DNA of 64,000 bases, taken from positions 62,001 to 126,000 of the forward strand of contig JAQGEF010000011.1 in assembly GCA_027854065.1 (NCBI GenBank), in the 5' to 3' direction. Made by a program: the position numbers and the translations under genes. The number at the start of each line of letters is the position of its first letter. Within the stretch, counting starts at the first letter, position 1. Under the pieces are notes generated by a model. The model was not told the origin of the DNA and did not search any database. It saw only the letters and a list, made by a program, of their open reading frames with translations. The stretch is from Polluticaenibacter yanchengensis. GTDB taxonomy: Bacteria > Bacteroidota > Bacteroidia > Chitinophagales > Chitinophagaceae. Shown here piece by piece: positions 10,273-18,547 of the stretch.

Positions 10273-10436
10273 TGTAGGGTGATGAAATTTTTGGCAGACA
10301 TGCCCTCTTGTCTCGGGGGTGAAGATTTCAGAATAAACAAAATATAGTATATTTGCGTCCGCATTTATACAGGGGTTGACCACCAACTTTGTATTTTGCT
10401 AACTGCTTCGTGAAGGTTCGATTCCTTCTCCTACAG
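10273..10436 (+). ncRNA. tRNA-Leu-like RNA with 81-nt variable-arm insertion, copy 1
   Basis: The segment folds as a class II tRNA. The acceptor is TGTAGGG (10273-10279) with TCCTACA (10429-10435), followed by discriminator G10436. The D-arm is ATG/CAT with a Leu-like loop. The anticodon stem CCCTC/GGGGG carries loop TTGTCTC (anticodon GUC). The T-arm is GAAGG-TTCGATT-CCTTC. The variable arm GAAG (10321-10324)/CTTC (10406-10409) encloses 81 extra nt. That insertion holds a hairpin GTATA/TATAC (10347-10351/10366-10370) and the elements GGGGTTGACCACCA and TTTGCTAACTGC, both shared with copy 2. No CCA is encoded. The helices differ from copy 2 mostly by compensatory changes. It is not a tRNA, tmRNA or intron type I recognise. 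Confidence 0.7.
10348..10355 (+). promoter_or_regulatory. Promoter-like TATATTTG inside tRNA-like copy 1
   Basis: TATATTTG followed by CGTCCGC looks like a strong Bacteroidota -7 box of the kind found before stable-RNA genes. However, the same bases form a hairpin whose pairing is kept in copy 2, so the promoter reading may be fortuitous. Confidence 0.35.
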
Positions 10437-10459
10437 CGAATTTTAGTTCTTAATTACCT

Positions 10460-10656
10460 TGTGGGGTGATGAAATTTTTGGCAGACATGCCCTCTTGTCT
10501 CGAGGGTGAGGAATTACGGGATAAACACTGCATAACGCCGGTATTGCTGCAGCACTACCGACTGGGGTTGACCACCAGTTAGAATTGATTAGCTGTCAAT
10601 TCAAAATGATGTGCTTTGCTAACTGCCTCTTGGAGGTTCGACCCCTCCCCCTACAG
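10460..10656 (+). ncRNA. tRNA-Leu-like RNA with 114-nt variable-arm insertion, copy 2
   Basis: Same fold as copy 1. The acceptor is TGTGGGG (10460-10466)/CCCTACA (10649-10655). The anticodon stem CCCTC/GAGGG carries the identical loop TTGTCTC. The T-arm is GGAGG-TTCGACC-CCTCC. The variable stem GAGG (10508-10511)/CCTC (10626-10629) encloses 114 nt. Inside are hairpin CGGTA/TACCG (10539-10543/10556-10560), the shared GGGGTTGACCACCA (10564-10577), a perfect 7-bp hairpin GAATTGA/TCAATTC (10582-10588/10596-10602), and a long-range helix CAGTTAG/CTAACTG (10576-10582/10619-10625). The latter competes with a local ACTGG/CCAGT stem (10561-10565/10575-10579). A terminator follows at once. Discriminator G and anticodon GUC do not fit a working tRNA-Leu. 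Confidence 0.7.
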
Positions 10657-10659
10657 CAC

Positions 10660-10697
10660 TAAAAGCCATTGGTACTATTGTATCAGTGGCTTTTTTA
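10660..10697 (+). terminator. Terminator after the tRNA-like pair
   Basis: The stem AAGCCA/TGGCTT encloses an 18-nt loop and is followed by TTTTTT. It begins about 7 nt behind the 3' end of tRNA-like copy 2, which supports transcription of that locus in this direction. Confidence 0.65.
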
Positions 10698-10754
10698 TTT
10701 AACGGCAATGCCTCCATCATCACTAATCACTACCTTCAAACTAAATTATATGCA

Positions 10755-11153
10755 ATGAAAACAAGATTTATATGGGCAAATTTAGTTTCGGGTGATATAC
10801 CTAAGACAATCGCTTTTTATGCGGCGCTTGGTTTTAAACAAAATGGCAGCAGCGATAACCTGACGGCAGCGAGTTTCATTTTTGGCCAAAGTCATTTTAT
10901 TATCAATTTCTTTACAGAACAAAGATTATCGAAACAGGTCAATGGCGGGCTTTCTATTCCCAAAAATTCAAATGAAATTATCTTCTCTCTTTCTGCTGAC
11001 AGTATTGAAGAGGTTGAGAAATGGCATGAAAAGATTAAATCTATAAACGGCACTATTTTTTCTGAGCCGCAAAAAATAGAGCAAGGCTATACTTTTGGTT
11101 TTACGGATCCTGATAATCACCGTTTCAATGTTTTATATTGGCCGGGAATGTAG
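10755..11153 (+). CDS. VOC (glyoxalase/bleomycin-resistance fold) family protein
   Basis: A protein of 132 residues when started at ATG 10755 (MKTRFIWANLVSGDIPKT). An upstream GTG at 10686 lies inside the terminator of the RNA locus and is an unlikely start. The two beta-alpha-beta-beta-beta modules of the vicinal-oxygen-chelate fold are visible: WANLVSGDIPKTIAFYAALG at the start, and EVEKWHEKIKSINGTIFSEP followed by YTFGFTDPDNHRFNVLYW at the end. Members bind a metal and act on small molecules or resistance substrates; nothing here fixes a substrate. The gene appears to be alone. Confidence 0.85.
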   Translation: MKTRFIWANLVSGDIPKTIAFYAALGFKQNGSSDNLTAASFIFGQSHFIINFFTEQRLSKQVNGGLSIPKNSNEIIFSLSADSIEEVEKWHEKIKSINGTIFSEPQKIEQGYTFGFTDPDNHRFNVLYWPGM

Positions 11154-12180
11154 AATAGTCCCCCTGGTTAGCATAGATTTCCTGGAGACATTATAAGATT
11201 GTACGTCTTTACCTAATGCTTTGTAACGTTACGATGATTGACTATTGACTACAATATGTTGCCATACTGGCAATTCTGATTGCCATGATTCAAACTCCTA
11301 CAAAGATGTTGCTGCGCTGCAGCTACAGTTTAACTCACCAGAGTTGTTTGTTCTCGTCGAAATGACAGCAGCGGTTTAAATACTTCTTAGAACATTGAAC
11401 AGTCATCCTGAGTGCAACGAAGGATCGATCTCATTCCAATTTCTGAACGAAATGAAGAAAATATGTTGTAAATGAGCTGGGGGATTTCTCCTCGGGCTGT
11501 TCAATGTCAAAGTAGCTTCCGATTATCCTCGTCGAAATGACAGTGGTTTAAATACTTCTTAAACTTTGAACAGTCATCATGAGTGCAACGAAGGATCTCA
11601 TTCCAATTTCTGAACGAAATGAAGAAAATACGCTGTAAATGAGCTGGGGGATTTCTCCTCGGGCTGTTCAATGTCAAAGTAGTTTCCGATTATCCTCGTC
11701 GAAATGACAGTGGTTTAAATACTTCTTAAACTTTGAACAGTCATCCTGAGTGCAACGAAGGATCTCATTCCAATTTCTGAACGAAGTGAAGAAAATACAC
11801 GAGGTTATTAGAATGTATGTGTAGTTGAAGCGTAGTTGCCCCACCCCTGCCCCTCCCTGGAGGGGACAGAAGCACTCGTAGTATGGATTATGAGTAATGA
11901 TAAGTATTGAATTCAAGTCCTGGTTTTAATACTATTTAAACCAATATACAGCTTCGCGCCAGGCACTGGTTGATAGTATTACTGTTGATGCAGGGCTGCA
12001 GGATGCAGTGGGCAGCCGCTTAGCGGCTGGTGCCCGCCCGAATACACCTGTGATACTAATTGCAACGAATGGCGGGCACGGCACCCCACAGCAGCCTGGA
12101 CTGCTGCTCAATAAATGATTACATGATGAGAGCCCCAAATGAACTGACTATAGTTTGATAGACTGAACCGGATTACAGGG
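11154..12180. other. Gene-free repeat region between the VOC gene and the RND operon
   Basis: About 1 kb without a supported gene. It holds the tandem 168-bp repeats and a CCCCTCCCTGGAGGGG palindrome-bearing element at about 11836-11880, whose reverse complement recurs at about 46921-46960. It also holds a GC-rich dispersed repeat (11983-12117) containing GCCGCTTAGCGGC. Confidence 0.7.
11351..11800. repeat. Tandem ~168-bp repeats, Bacteroidota GAACAGTCATCCTGAG type
   Basis: Two complete units (about 11396-11565 and 11566-11732) are flanked by the 3' end of one unit (11351-11395) and the 5' part of another (11733 to about 11800). Each unit carries TTGAACAGTCATCCTGAGTG near its start, GCAACGAAGGATCTCATTCC, then GGGCTGTTCAATG in inverted sense, and CTCGTCGAAATGACAG near its end. 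A divergent relative lies at 46960-47215. Nothing suggests a protein; the 80-residue minus-strand frame here is chance. Confidence 0.85.
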
Positions 12181-12183
12181 CAT

Positions 12184-12217
12184 AAAAAAACGCAACGAAT
12201 AACCGTTGCGTTTTTTT
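12184..12217 (-). terminator. Terminator of the efflux operon
   Basis: The stem ACGCAACG/CGTTGCGT with a 6-nt loop is flanked by A7 and T7 runs, so it works on either strand. It lies about 20 nt beyond the stop codon of the RND gene. Confidence 0.88.
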
Positions 12218-12236
12218 ATAACCGGACTAAACCTGA

Positions 12237-15200
12237 CTAGTGTTTTGAAAATTCATCTACATAATCCTGGTTTGGTACATAGTCTGCTACTATTTCTTCT
12301 TCGTAGTTTACTTTTTCTTTTTTACCGAAACGGCGTTGTAAACTATCAAATATGGAGTAAACAACGGGTACTACTACCAGGGTTAATAATAGTGAGGATA
12401 ATAAACCACCGATAATAACAATTGCTAAACCACGGTTCATATCAGCACCGTCACCAGTAGCTGTTGCAATCGGGATCATACCTATTACCATCGCAATGGT
12501 GGTCATTAAGATCGGACGTAAACGGGCATGGTTTGCAGCTACTAACGCATCGTGCGTACTGGCACCCAATGCCTTTTTATGATTAGCAAAATCCACTAAG
12601 AGGATGGCGTTTTTAACCACAAGACCGATTAACATGATAATACCTAAGATGGTAAAAATGTTCAATGAGTTGTTAGTTAACGCTAATAGTAATAACGCCC
12701 CGATGAATGATAACGGTACTGAGAACAATACGACAAATGGTGTAATAAAGTTATCGTATAAAGCTACCATTACAAGGTAAACCAGGATTACAGAGGCTAA
12801 TAAAGCGACTCCTAATGTACCGAAACCTTCGGCCTGGTTTTCCATATTACCACCCCATACGGTTACAATACCCGGTTTCTTTTCCAGTTTGCTGAATTTT
12901 TCCTCCCACTCTGCGGCTACGGTACCACCGGGGCGACCGATTACCTGTGCCTGGATAGATACGGCCGGAGATTTATCCCGACGTTCTAACAAGGTGGGGC
13001 CGGATGAATAAGAAACATCTGCAAACTGCTCTAAAGCGATGGCGACACCATCGTTGTTAATAAACTTCAGGTTCTTAACATCATTAATATTGTTACGGCC
13101 GGTTTCCGAATAACGGATATTGATATCATACTCATTATCTCCTGCACGGTATTTATTATCTGTATTACCGGAGAAGGCTGTTTGCATGGCCATACCTACT
13201 GTTGATAAACTTAATCCTAAAGAGGTCATTTTATCCCTGTCAACTTTTACATTGATCTCCGGGTTACCACCTTCTGATGTTAGTTTTACACCTGAAGCAC
13301 CCGGGATCTCCCGTAACAGATCGGCAGCTTTGGCTGCAAATTCCTGTGCATCTTCTACATTGGAACCGATTACGGTTAATTTAATCGGCGCCTGCTCTGC
13401 TCCCATGATACCTACATTCAGGGTTTTTACTTTCGCGCCTATCAGCACATTTTCAAGCTCGCGGCGTAAGGTAGCAGAATAAACTTTTGAATCTCCCTTA
13501 AAGGTATTTTTCTTTAATACAACGTGAATTTCCGATTTGTATTTAGAACCTGAAGGGGACATCATACCATCTGAAGCTTGTCCTACAGTGGTGATCATAT
13601 CTGCCACTTCTGGTTTGCTGATGATATAAGCTTCTGCCTGCTGGGTCATCCTGTTTGTTTTTTCAAGAGAAGCATCTTTATCCAACTCTAACTGGATGAA
13701 GAATTCTCCCCTGTCCACACCCGGGAAGAAATCGGAACCAATGTAGCCGTTACCTACCAGGGAGAATGAAGCGAACAATAATACAATAGCGACAATCAAT
13801 GTAGCTAATTTGGTTTTCCAGCTTTTTAAGGTCCACTCCAGGATGCCGGTGATCCAGTGCGTGAATTTGGTTAAACCTGCTTCAAAACCTATTATGATTC
13901 TTCCGAAGAAAGTCCTGTTGGTAATATGATCTAATTTACCGAATCTTGAGTACAACCAAGGCACAATGGTAAATGATACCAATAATGACAGTGAAGTAGC
14001 AATGATTACGGTAACACAGAACTGCGCCAGGATGTTTGCCACTAAGCCGGATGAAATCGCGATCGGGAAGAACACCACCACAATTACTAATGTAATAGCG
14101 GTTACGGTAAACCCGATTTCTTTGGCACCGTCAAATGCTGCACGTACTTTGCCTTTACCCATTTCCATGTGGCGGTGGATATTTTCAATTACCACGATGG
14201 CATCATCCACAAGAATACCTACCACCAGGGAAAGGCCTAGTAAGGACATCAGGTTCAGCGTATAACCCATTAAGTTTAAACCAATGAACGTGGCGATTAA
14301 TGATAATGGAATGGCTACCATGGTTATTGCCGCATTTCTTAAACTATGCAGGAAGAATAACATGATGAAACCTACCAGTATAATAGCGATCACCAGGTCA
14401 TGGATCACGTTATTGGCGGAGTTTAATGTAAAGTCTGAAGAGTCATTCGCTATTTTAATTTTGATATCCTGTGCACTGTAATCTTTTTCTATACCGCTTA
14501 TAACGGCACCGTTTTTATCGTGAACGGCAATGGCATCTTTAACAGCTTTGGATACCGCTACGGCATTCGCATCCGATTGTTTAAACACCTGTAATAAAAT
14601 GGTATTATCCTGGTCTAAACGGGCTATTTTATCTAATTCTTTAATACCGTCCTGAACATCTGCCACGTCGCGTAAATAAACAGTGATCCCTTTTGCTGTG
14701 GTAATTGGCAAATTACGTAGCTGGTCGATGCTGGTTACTTTACCGCTTAAACGGATGGTGGTACGGTTCTCTCTTGAACTAACATTTCCTGTTGGGAAAT
14801 CTAAGTTAGAGGAAGCAATTACCTGTTGAACCTGGTTGATCGATAATCCATAACCTTCCAGTTTTTTAGCGTCAACACTTACCTGTATCTCGCGTTCTTC
14901 ACCACCGATCATATCTACCTTGGCCACCCCGTTGATACGGGCCAAAATAGGCTGGATTTTATTATCTAATAAGTCGTATAACTCTTTTTCAGATAAATTG
15001 GAAGTTACTGCCAGGCTCATGATCGCCACATCATCCAGGGAGAACTTGGTTAATGATGGTGCTTCCACATCTTCCGGCAGGTCATTTAATACTGCGTTGA
15101 TTTTTCGCTGCGCATCGGTGAGAAGGAAGTTAACATCCGCCCCGTCGCGCAGGGTGATCATTACAATAGAAACATTTTCCAGGGAAGTTGATTCTATTTT

Positions 15201-15434
15201 TTTGATACTTTCCATCGACGCCACGGCATCTTCTATCTTTTTGGTAACAGAACTTTCTACTTCTGTAGGTGAGGCACCGGGATATACGGTTTGAATTGTA
15301 ATAACGTTTACCTCGAATTTAGGTACGAGCTCATACCCCAACTGGGTATAGGAGAATATACCGCCCAAAGTCAGTATTATAAATAATACAATAATGATAC
15401 TGGGGCGCTTTATTGATATTTCGCTGATTTTCAT
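12237..15434 (-). CDS. RND family multidrug efflux transporter, inner-membrane subunit
   Basis: A 1065-residue proton-driven efflux pump of the AcrB/MexB (HAE1) type. It starts KISEISIKRPSIIIVLFIIL with the first membrane helix. Two large periplasmic loops (porter and docking domains) alternate with two blocks of six helices. TM4 carries the proton-relay acidic pair in GILVDDAIVVIEN (about residue 405), and the second half repeats the build, with GLVVKNAILLVDFANHKK near 950. It is the last gene of an operon tetR-tolC-MFP-RND, 20 nt behind the adaptor. The substrate range cannot be read from sequence. The terminator directly follows. Confidence 0.96.
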   Translation of the reverse strand: MKISEISIKRPSIIIVLFIILTLGGIFSYTQLGYELVPKFEVNVITIQTVYPGASPTEVESSVTKKIEDAVASMESIKKIESTSLENVSIVMITLRDGADVNFLLTDAQRKINAVLNDLPEDVEAPSLTKFSLDDVAIMSLAVTSNLSEKELYDLLDNKIQPILARINGVAKVDMIGGEEREIQVSVDAKKLEGYGLSINQVQQVIASSNLDFPTGNVSSRENRTTIRLSGKVTSIDQLRNLPITTAKGITVYLRDVADVQDGIKELDKIARLDQDNTILLQVFKQSDANAVAVSKAVKDAIAVHDKNGAVISGIEKDYSAQDIKIKIANDSSDFTLNSANNVIHDLVIAIILVGFIMLFFLHSLRNAAITMVAIPLSLIATFIGLNLMGYTLNLMSLLGLSLVVGILVDDAIVVIENIHRHMEMGKGKVRAAFDGAKEIGFTVTAITLVIVVVFFPIAISSGLVANILAQFCVTVIIATSLSLLVSFTIVPWLYSRFGKLDHITNRTFFGRIIIGFEAGLTKFTHWITGILEWTLKSWKTKLATLIVAIVLLFASFSLVGNGYIGSDFFPGVDRGEFFIQLELDKDASLEKTNRMTQQAEAYIISKPEVADMITTVGQASDGMMSPSGSKYKSEIHVVLKKNTFKGDSKVYSATLRRELENVLIGAKVKTLNVGIMGAEQAPIKLTVIGSNVEDAQEFAAKAADLLREIPGASGVKLTSEGGNPEINVKVDRDKMTSLGLSLSTVGMAMQTAFSGNTDNKYRAGDNEYDINIRYSETGRNNINDVKNLKFINNDGVAIALEQFADVSYSSGPTLLERRDKSPAVSIQAQVIGRPGGTVAAEWEEKFSKLEKKPGIVTVWGGNMENQAEGFGTLGVALLASVILVYLVMVALYDNFITPFVVLFSVPLSFIGALLLLALTNNSLNIFTILGIIMLIGLVVKNAILLVDFANHKKALGASTHDALVAANHARLRPILMTTIAMVIGMIPIATATGDGADMNRGLAIVIIGGLLSSLLLTLVVVPVVYSIFDSLQRRFGKKEKVNYEEEIVADYVPNQDYVDEFSKH

Positions 15435-15454
15435 TTTAAAGGAATTTCCATAAA

Positions 15455-16510
15455 TTATTTAATGATGTTAACCGGAGTATTGTTGAACAGGTTTACCTGT
15501 CCGGATACCACCACTACATCGCCGTTATTTAACCCGCTAACCACTTCTATATAATCGCCGAAACTTCTGCCGGAAACGACTGTTGTTTCTACAGCCTTAC
15601 CATTTTTAATCACATAAATCTTATTGTCGCTTACACTGCCTACAAAAGCATTTCTCGGAACAACTAAAGTTGCAGCTTTTACACCATTGCCAAATGTTGC
15701 AGAGGCGTACATACCAGCCCTTAATTCGTTGTTAGAATTATTTACTTCAATCTCAACAGGGAAGTTTAAGCTGCCGTCAGATTTTGGAGCGATGAACGTG
15801 ATCTTACCTTTAAATGTTTTATTGCTGATAACACTTACTGTTACTTCTACTTCCTGGCCTACTTTTAACAGGGCCACGTTTTTTTCATCGACGTTTACGC
15901 GCAGTTTTAAGGCACTTACATTTACAATTTCAAATGCGGCAGCACCAAGTGACAGGTAAGTACCCGGTTCTATTTTCTTTGAATTGACAATACCGGAAAT
16001 ACCAGTTTTGATGGCCACGTCTCCGGCATTCAACTGTGCCGATTTCAAATTATTTTTCGCATTTTCCAATTGCAGTTTCATTTGGTCCACCTGTTGTTTG
16101 GTAACACCACCAGTTGCAAAAGCACTTTCAAAACGCTGAACTTCTGCCAGGGCATTATTATATACCGCCTGTGCATTGGTAACGCTTACATCTAATTTAT
16201 CGCCGCGTACAATGGCTAATGTTTGTCCGGCACCAACCCTGCTACCTTCGCTTACCAATACTTTGATTACTCTGCCGGCAGCTTCCGCAGCTACTACAGA
16301 TTCCTGTTTAGGATTAAAAGTACCATTTGCCAGGTAGCTGATATCCATTTCTCTTAAGCTGGCAGTATCTATTCTTACAGATATTGCGTCATTTTTTTTG
16401 GCTACCTCGGCTGTTTGGGCTTCATTATGTTCTTTATTACTTTTTAGCTTGTACATAATACCTGCAAGAGCAGCAGCCAATACAACGATGGTTATAATAA
16501 CACGTTTCAT
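15455..16510 (-). CDS. Efflux RND periplasmic adaptor subunit (MFP)
   Basis: A 351-residue membrane-fusion protein that bridges the RND pump and the outer-membrane channel. The N-terminal helix (IITIVVLAAALAGIMYKL) is an anchor or uncleaved signal without lipobox Cys. A split lipoyl/barrel-sandwich domain (VAAEAAGRVIKVLVSEGSRV near 72, AIKTGISGIVNSKKIEPGTY near 165) surrounds an alpha-helical hairpin. Beta-barrel and membrane-proximal domains follow (KITFIAPKSDGSLNFPVEIE; GLNNGDVVVVSGQVNL at the end). It sits between tolC (18-nt gap) and the pump gene (20-nt gap). Confidence 0.95.
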   Translation of the reverse strand: MKRVIITIVVLAAALAGIMYKLKSNKEHNEAQTAEVAKKNDAISVRIDTASLREMDISYLANGTFNPKQESVVAAEAAGRVIKVLVSEGSRVGAGQTLAIVRGDKLDVSVTNAQAVYNNALAEVQRFESAFATGGVTKQQVDQMKLQLENAKNNLKSAQLNAGDVAIKTGISGIVNSKKIEPGTYLSLGAAAFEIVNVSALKLRVNVDEKNVALLKVGQEVEVTVSVISNKTFKGKITFIAPKSDGSLNFPVEIEVNNSNNELRAGMYASATFGNGVKAATLVVPRNAFVGSVSDNKIYVIKNGKAVETTVVSGRSFGDYIEVVSGLNNGDVVVVSGQVNLFNNTPVNIIK

Positions 16511-16528
16511 ATAAATATGTATAAAAGT

Positions 16529-17869
16529 TTATTTTACTAATGATTTTAAATTACCTGCAGATTTTATTAATTGAATTTCTGCTACTTTATAATTAAGCAA
16601 TGATATATTAAGATTGCTTTCCGCATCTGCAAAGGCGTTTTCAGAATCCAGCAACTCTGTTAATGTGGCTAACCCGTTTTTAAAGTTGTTCTGGGTATTT
16701 TCCATTACTTCTTTGGCAAGGTTTACATTTTCCCTGTTGGAATTAACTGTTAATAAGCTGTTCCTGATCTGGGCTTTTGCATTTTCATTGGCTAAACTTA
16801 AAGCCAGTTTGGTATCTTCTATTTCAACTTTCAGTTTTCTGAGCTCAATATCTGCCTGGCTTACTTTTGCTTTGGTTTCGCCACCTCTAAAAATCGGAAC
16901 TGAAAGGTTTAAACCTAAACCTGAAAAACCTGACCAATTGACACCTTCACTTTTATTGAAAATAGGGAAAGCATTTCCCATACCTAAATAACCTAAATTA
17001 CCTGTAAAAGACAGTTTAGGATATAGCTCTGCAATGGTTGCTTTTTTGTTTAATTCCAATAACTCATTTTGCTTGTTCAGTACTTTAATTTCGGTGCGGC
17101 TGTCCACATCGTTATCTGCCAATACGAGCCCTGAGTTTGTTTCAAAAGTTTCTTTTGGTAATTGGATGTCTTTTTTAATATCCATGCCAATTGCGAATTT
17201 CAAAGCGTTCTTTTGCAGTTCCCAGGCATTGATTACCTGTTGCTTTTGAGATTCCAGATTGTTGATAGCTACTGTTACGCGGTCATAATCAATCTTTTTG
17301 GACAAACCTGCATCCAGTAAACCTTTAATTACTTTCTGGGTTTTGGTAGTGTTGTCCAGGTTGTTTTGAATGGTTTGCAACTGCAGTTGTGTCTGGAACA
17401 CTTCGTAATAAGCATTTGCTACTTTTTCAATTAACTGCTCTTCAGTCAGCTGGCTGTTGATCTGGTAAAATTCCCTGGTGGTCCTGGCTGCTTTTAACCC
17501 TGTAAATACAGATTGATTAAACAATTGCTGGGTAACAGAAAGATTTGCCTGTGATTGCCATTTCTGACCAAATGCAGCCATCACTGTTTTACCAGGTTCT
17601 CCAAACAACTCACCCGGTATGGCTACTTTTTGCAGCATCGGGTTAAAGGTAAGGCTTCCTGTACCTGTCACCTGGGGTAATGCCCCGGCTCTTACTTCAC
17701 TAATTTTGTATTCGGAATTCTCTAAATCCAATTTAGCGGTCTGGGCTTCTTTTTTATTATCTAAAGCATACTGGATAACCTGTTTTAAGGTTAAAACCTC
17801 CTGTGCTTTTAATGTATTAACGGATATAAACCCGGTTAATAGAATGGATAAAACTTTTAAACGTTTCAT
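16529..17869 (-). CDS. TolC family outer-membrane efflux channel
   Basis: A channel protein of 446 residues from ATG 17869. A longer frame reaches 17944, but it overlaps the tetR gene and lacks a signal peptide at its start. The chosen start gives a clean signal peptide (LKVLSILLTGFISVNTLKAQ). Two OEP repeats of long amphipathic helices are visible, with LDNKKEAQTAKLDLENSEYK early and GLATLTELLDSENAFADAES near 405 as the typical second-repeat motif. The ATG begins one base after the tetR stop, so translation is probably coupled. It forms the outer-membrane exit of the tripartite pump. Confidence 0.95.
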   Translation of the reverse strand: MKRLKVLSILLTGFISVNTLKAQEVLTLKQVIQYALDNKKEAQTAKLDLENSEYKISEVRAGALPQVTGTGSLTFNPMLQKVAIPGELFGEPGKTVMAAFGQKWQSQANLSVTQQLFNQSVFTGLKAARTTREFYQINSQLTEEQLIEKVANAYYEVFQTQLQLQTIQNNLDNTTKTQKVIKGLLDAGLSKKIDYDRVTVAINNLESQKQQVINAWELQKNALKFAIGMDIKKDIQLPKETFETNSGLVLADNDVDSRTEIKVLNKQNELLELNKKATIAELYPKLSFTGNLGYLGMGNAFPIFNKSEGVNWSGFSGLGLNLSVPIFRGGETKAKVSQADIELRKLKVEIEDTKLALSLANENAKAQIRNSLLTVNSNRENVNLAKEVMENTQNNFKNGLATLTELLDSENAFADAESNLNISLLNYKVAEIQLIKSAGNLKSLVK

Positions 17870-17870
17870 T

Positions 17871-18476
17871 TTATTTGTGTGTGATAATTTTTCCTTGAAA
17901 TATAAACCTGATTGCTTTTTTCTGACTTTCCAGCGCATAGTCAAACTTATCTTTATTCATCATACCACTAAAGATTTCTGTCATGGTATGCAGTACACCT
18001 ATTCCTTTAATGATCTCACTGAGTATTTCAGCATCTTCCCTCACATCACTACTCTGCAACTCACCGGATTGTTTGGCCATTTCCATTAACCTTGCAAGAT
18101 TTTCAAAATCCTTGGTATGGTACTCATCTATTAATTCTTTCATTAACGGATCTCTGAAACACTCCATATTATCGTTAAAATAGATCACGTAGTGCTTTTT
18201 GATATATCTGCTTCTCAGGTCAAGCCATTCATAAATGACCTCTAAGAAATTATTTTTGTAAGCATTTATAAGTTCAATGTCCAAAAGCTGGATCTCATCC
18301 ATAATGGACCGGATAACATCGCGGAACAATGCCGCTTTATCTGCATAATAATAGTATAAGTTTGCCTTGGTAATGCGTAAATCGTCGGCGATTTCATTCA
18401 TAGTGGTCTTTGCAAAACCAAAATGTGAAAAACGCTTACTGGCCGCCTCAACTATTTCTTCTTTACGACTACTCAT
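17871..18476 (-). CDS. TetR family regulator of the efflux operon
   Basis: A protein of 201 residues from ATG 18476, which has an AAGGA ribosome site a few bases upstream. The longer frame to 18521 would start inside the operator. The N-terminal helix-turn-helix shows EIVEAASKRFSHFGFAKTTM, NEIADDLRITKANLYYYYAD and KAALFRDV, the canonical TetR pattern. The C-terminal ligand domain is helical and variable. As the first gene of the efflux operon, with a palindrome over its own start region, it most likely represses the whole operon until a pump substrate binds. The tolC start follows its stop by one base. Confidence 0.94.
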   Translation of the reverse strand: MSSRKEEIVEAASKRFSHFGFAKTTMNEIADDLRITKANLYYYYADKAALFRDVIRSIMDEIQLLDIELINAYKNNFLEVIYEWLDLRSRYIKKHYVIYFNDNMECFRDPLMKELIDEYHTKDFENLARLMEMAKQSGELQSSDVREDAEILSEIIKGIGVLHTMTEIFSGMMNKDKFDYALESQKKAIRFIFQGKIITHK

Positions 18477-18497
18477 ATATTTTTCCTTTTTAAAAAC

Positions 18498-18520
18498 TGA
18501 CTTTTTTAGTATTTTAGTCA
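18498..18520 (-). promoter_or_regulatory. Probable TetR operator
   Basis: An inverted repeat TGACT-N13-AGTCA lies immediately downstream of the -7 box of the efflux operon, in the expected transcription-start region. A further TAGTCAAAA copy (18540-18548) overlaps the -33 region, so two binding sites are possible. Confidence 0.5.
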
Positions 18521-18547
18521 AAAGTACAAAAGGTTACAATAGTCAAA
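18519..18547 (-). promoter_or_regulatory. Promoter of the tetR-tolC-MFP-RND operon
   Basis: The minus strand has a -33 element TTTGAC (18547-18542) and a -7 box TACTTTTG (18526-18519), separated by about 17 nt from TTTG to the box. Both match the Bacteroidota consensus. Confidence 0.65.

Noticed and set aside
10273..10435. Group I intron in a tRNA-Leu gene
   Set aside because: The extra sequence sits between the two sides of the variable arm, not in the anticodon loop; it is only 81-114 nt and shows no P3-P8 core, so it is too small for a group I intron.
10273..10656. tmRNA (ssrA), one- or two-piece
   Set aside because: There is a normal anticodon stem-loop and D-stem, no GGGGC-type tmRNA 5' end, no tag reading frame and no pseudoknot series.
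10686..10754. Extended N-terminus of the VOC protein from a GTG
   Set aside because: It starts inside the terminator hairpin of the RNA locus; the ATG at 10755 starts exactly at the conserved domain.
11351..11800. CRISPR array
   Set aside because: Units are ~168 bp and similar along their whole length, with no unique spacers; no cas genes are nearby.
11932..12138. 68-residue minus-strand frame
   Set aside because: It lies inside a GC-rich dispersed repeat.
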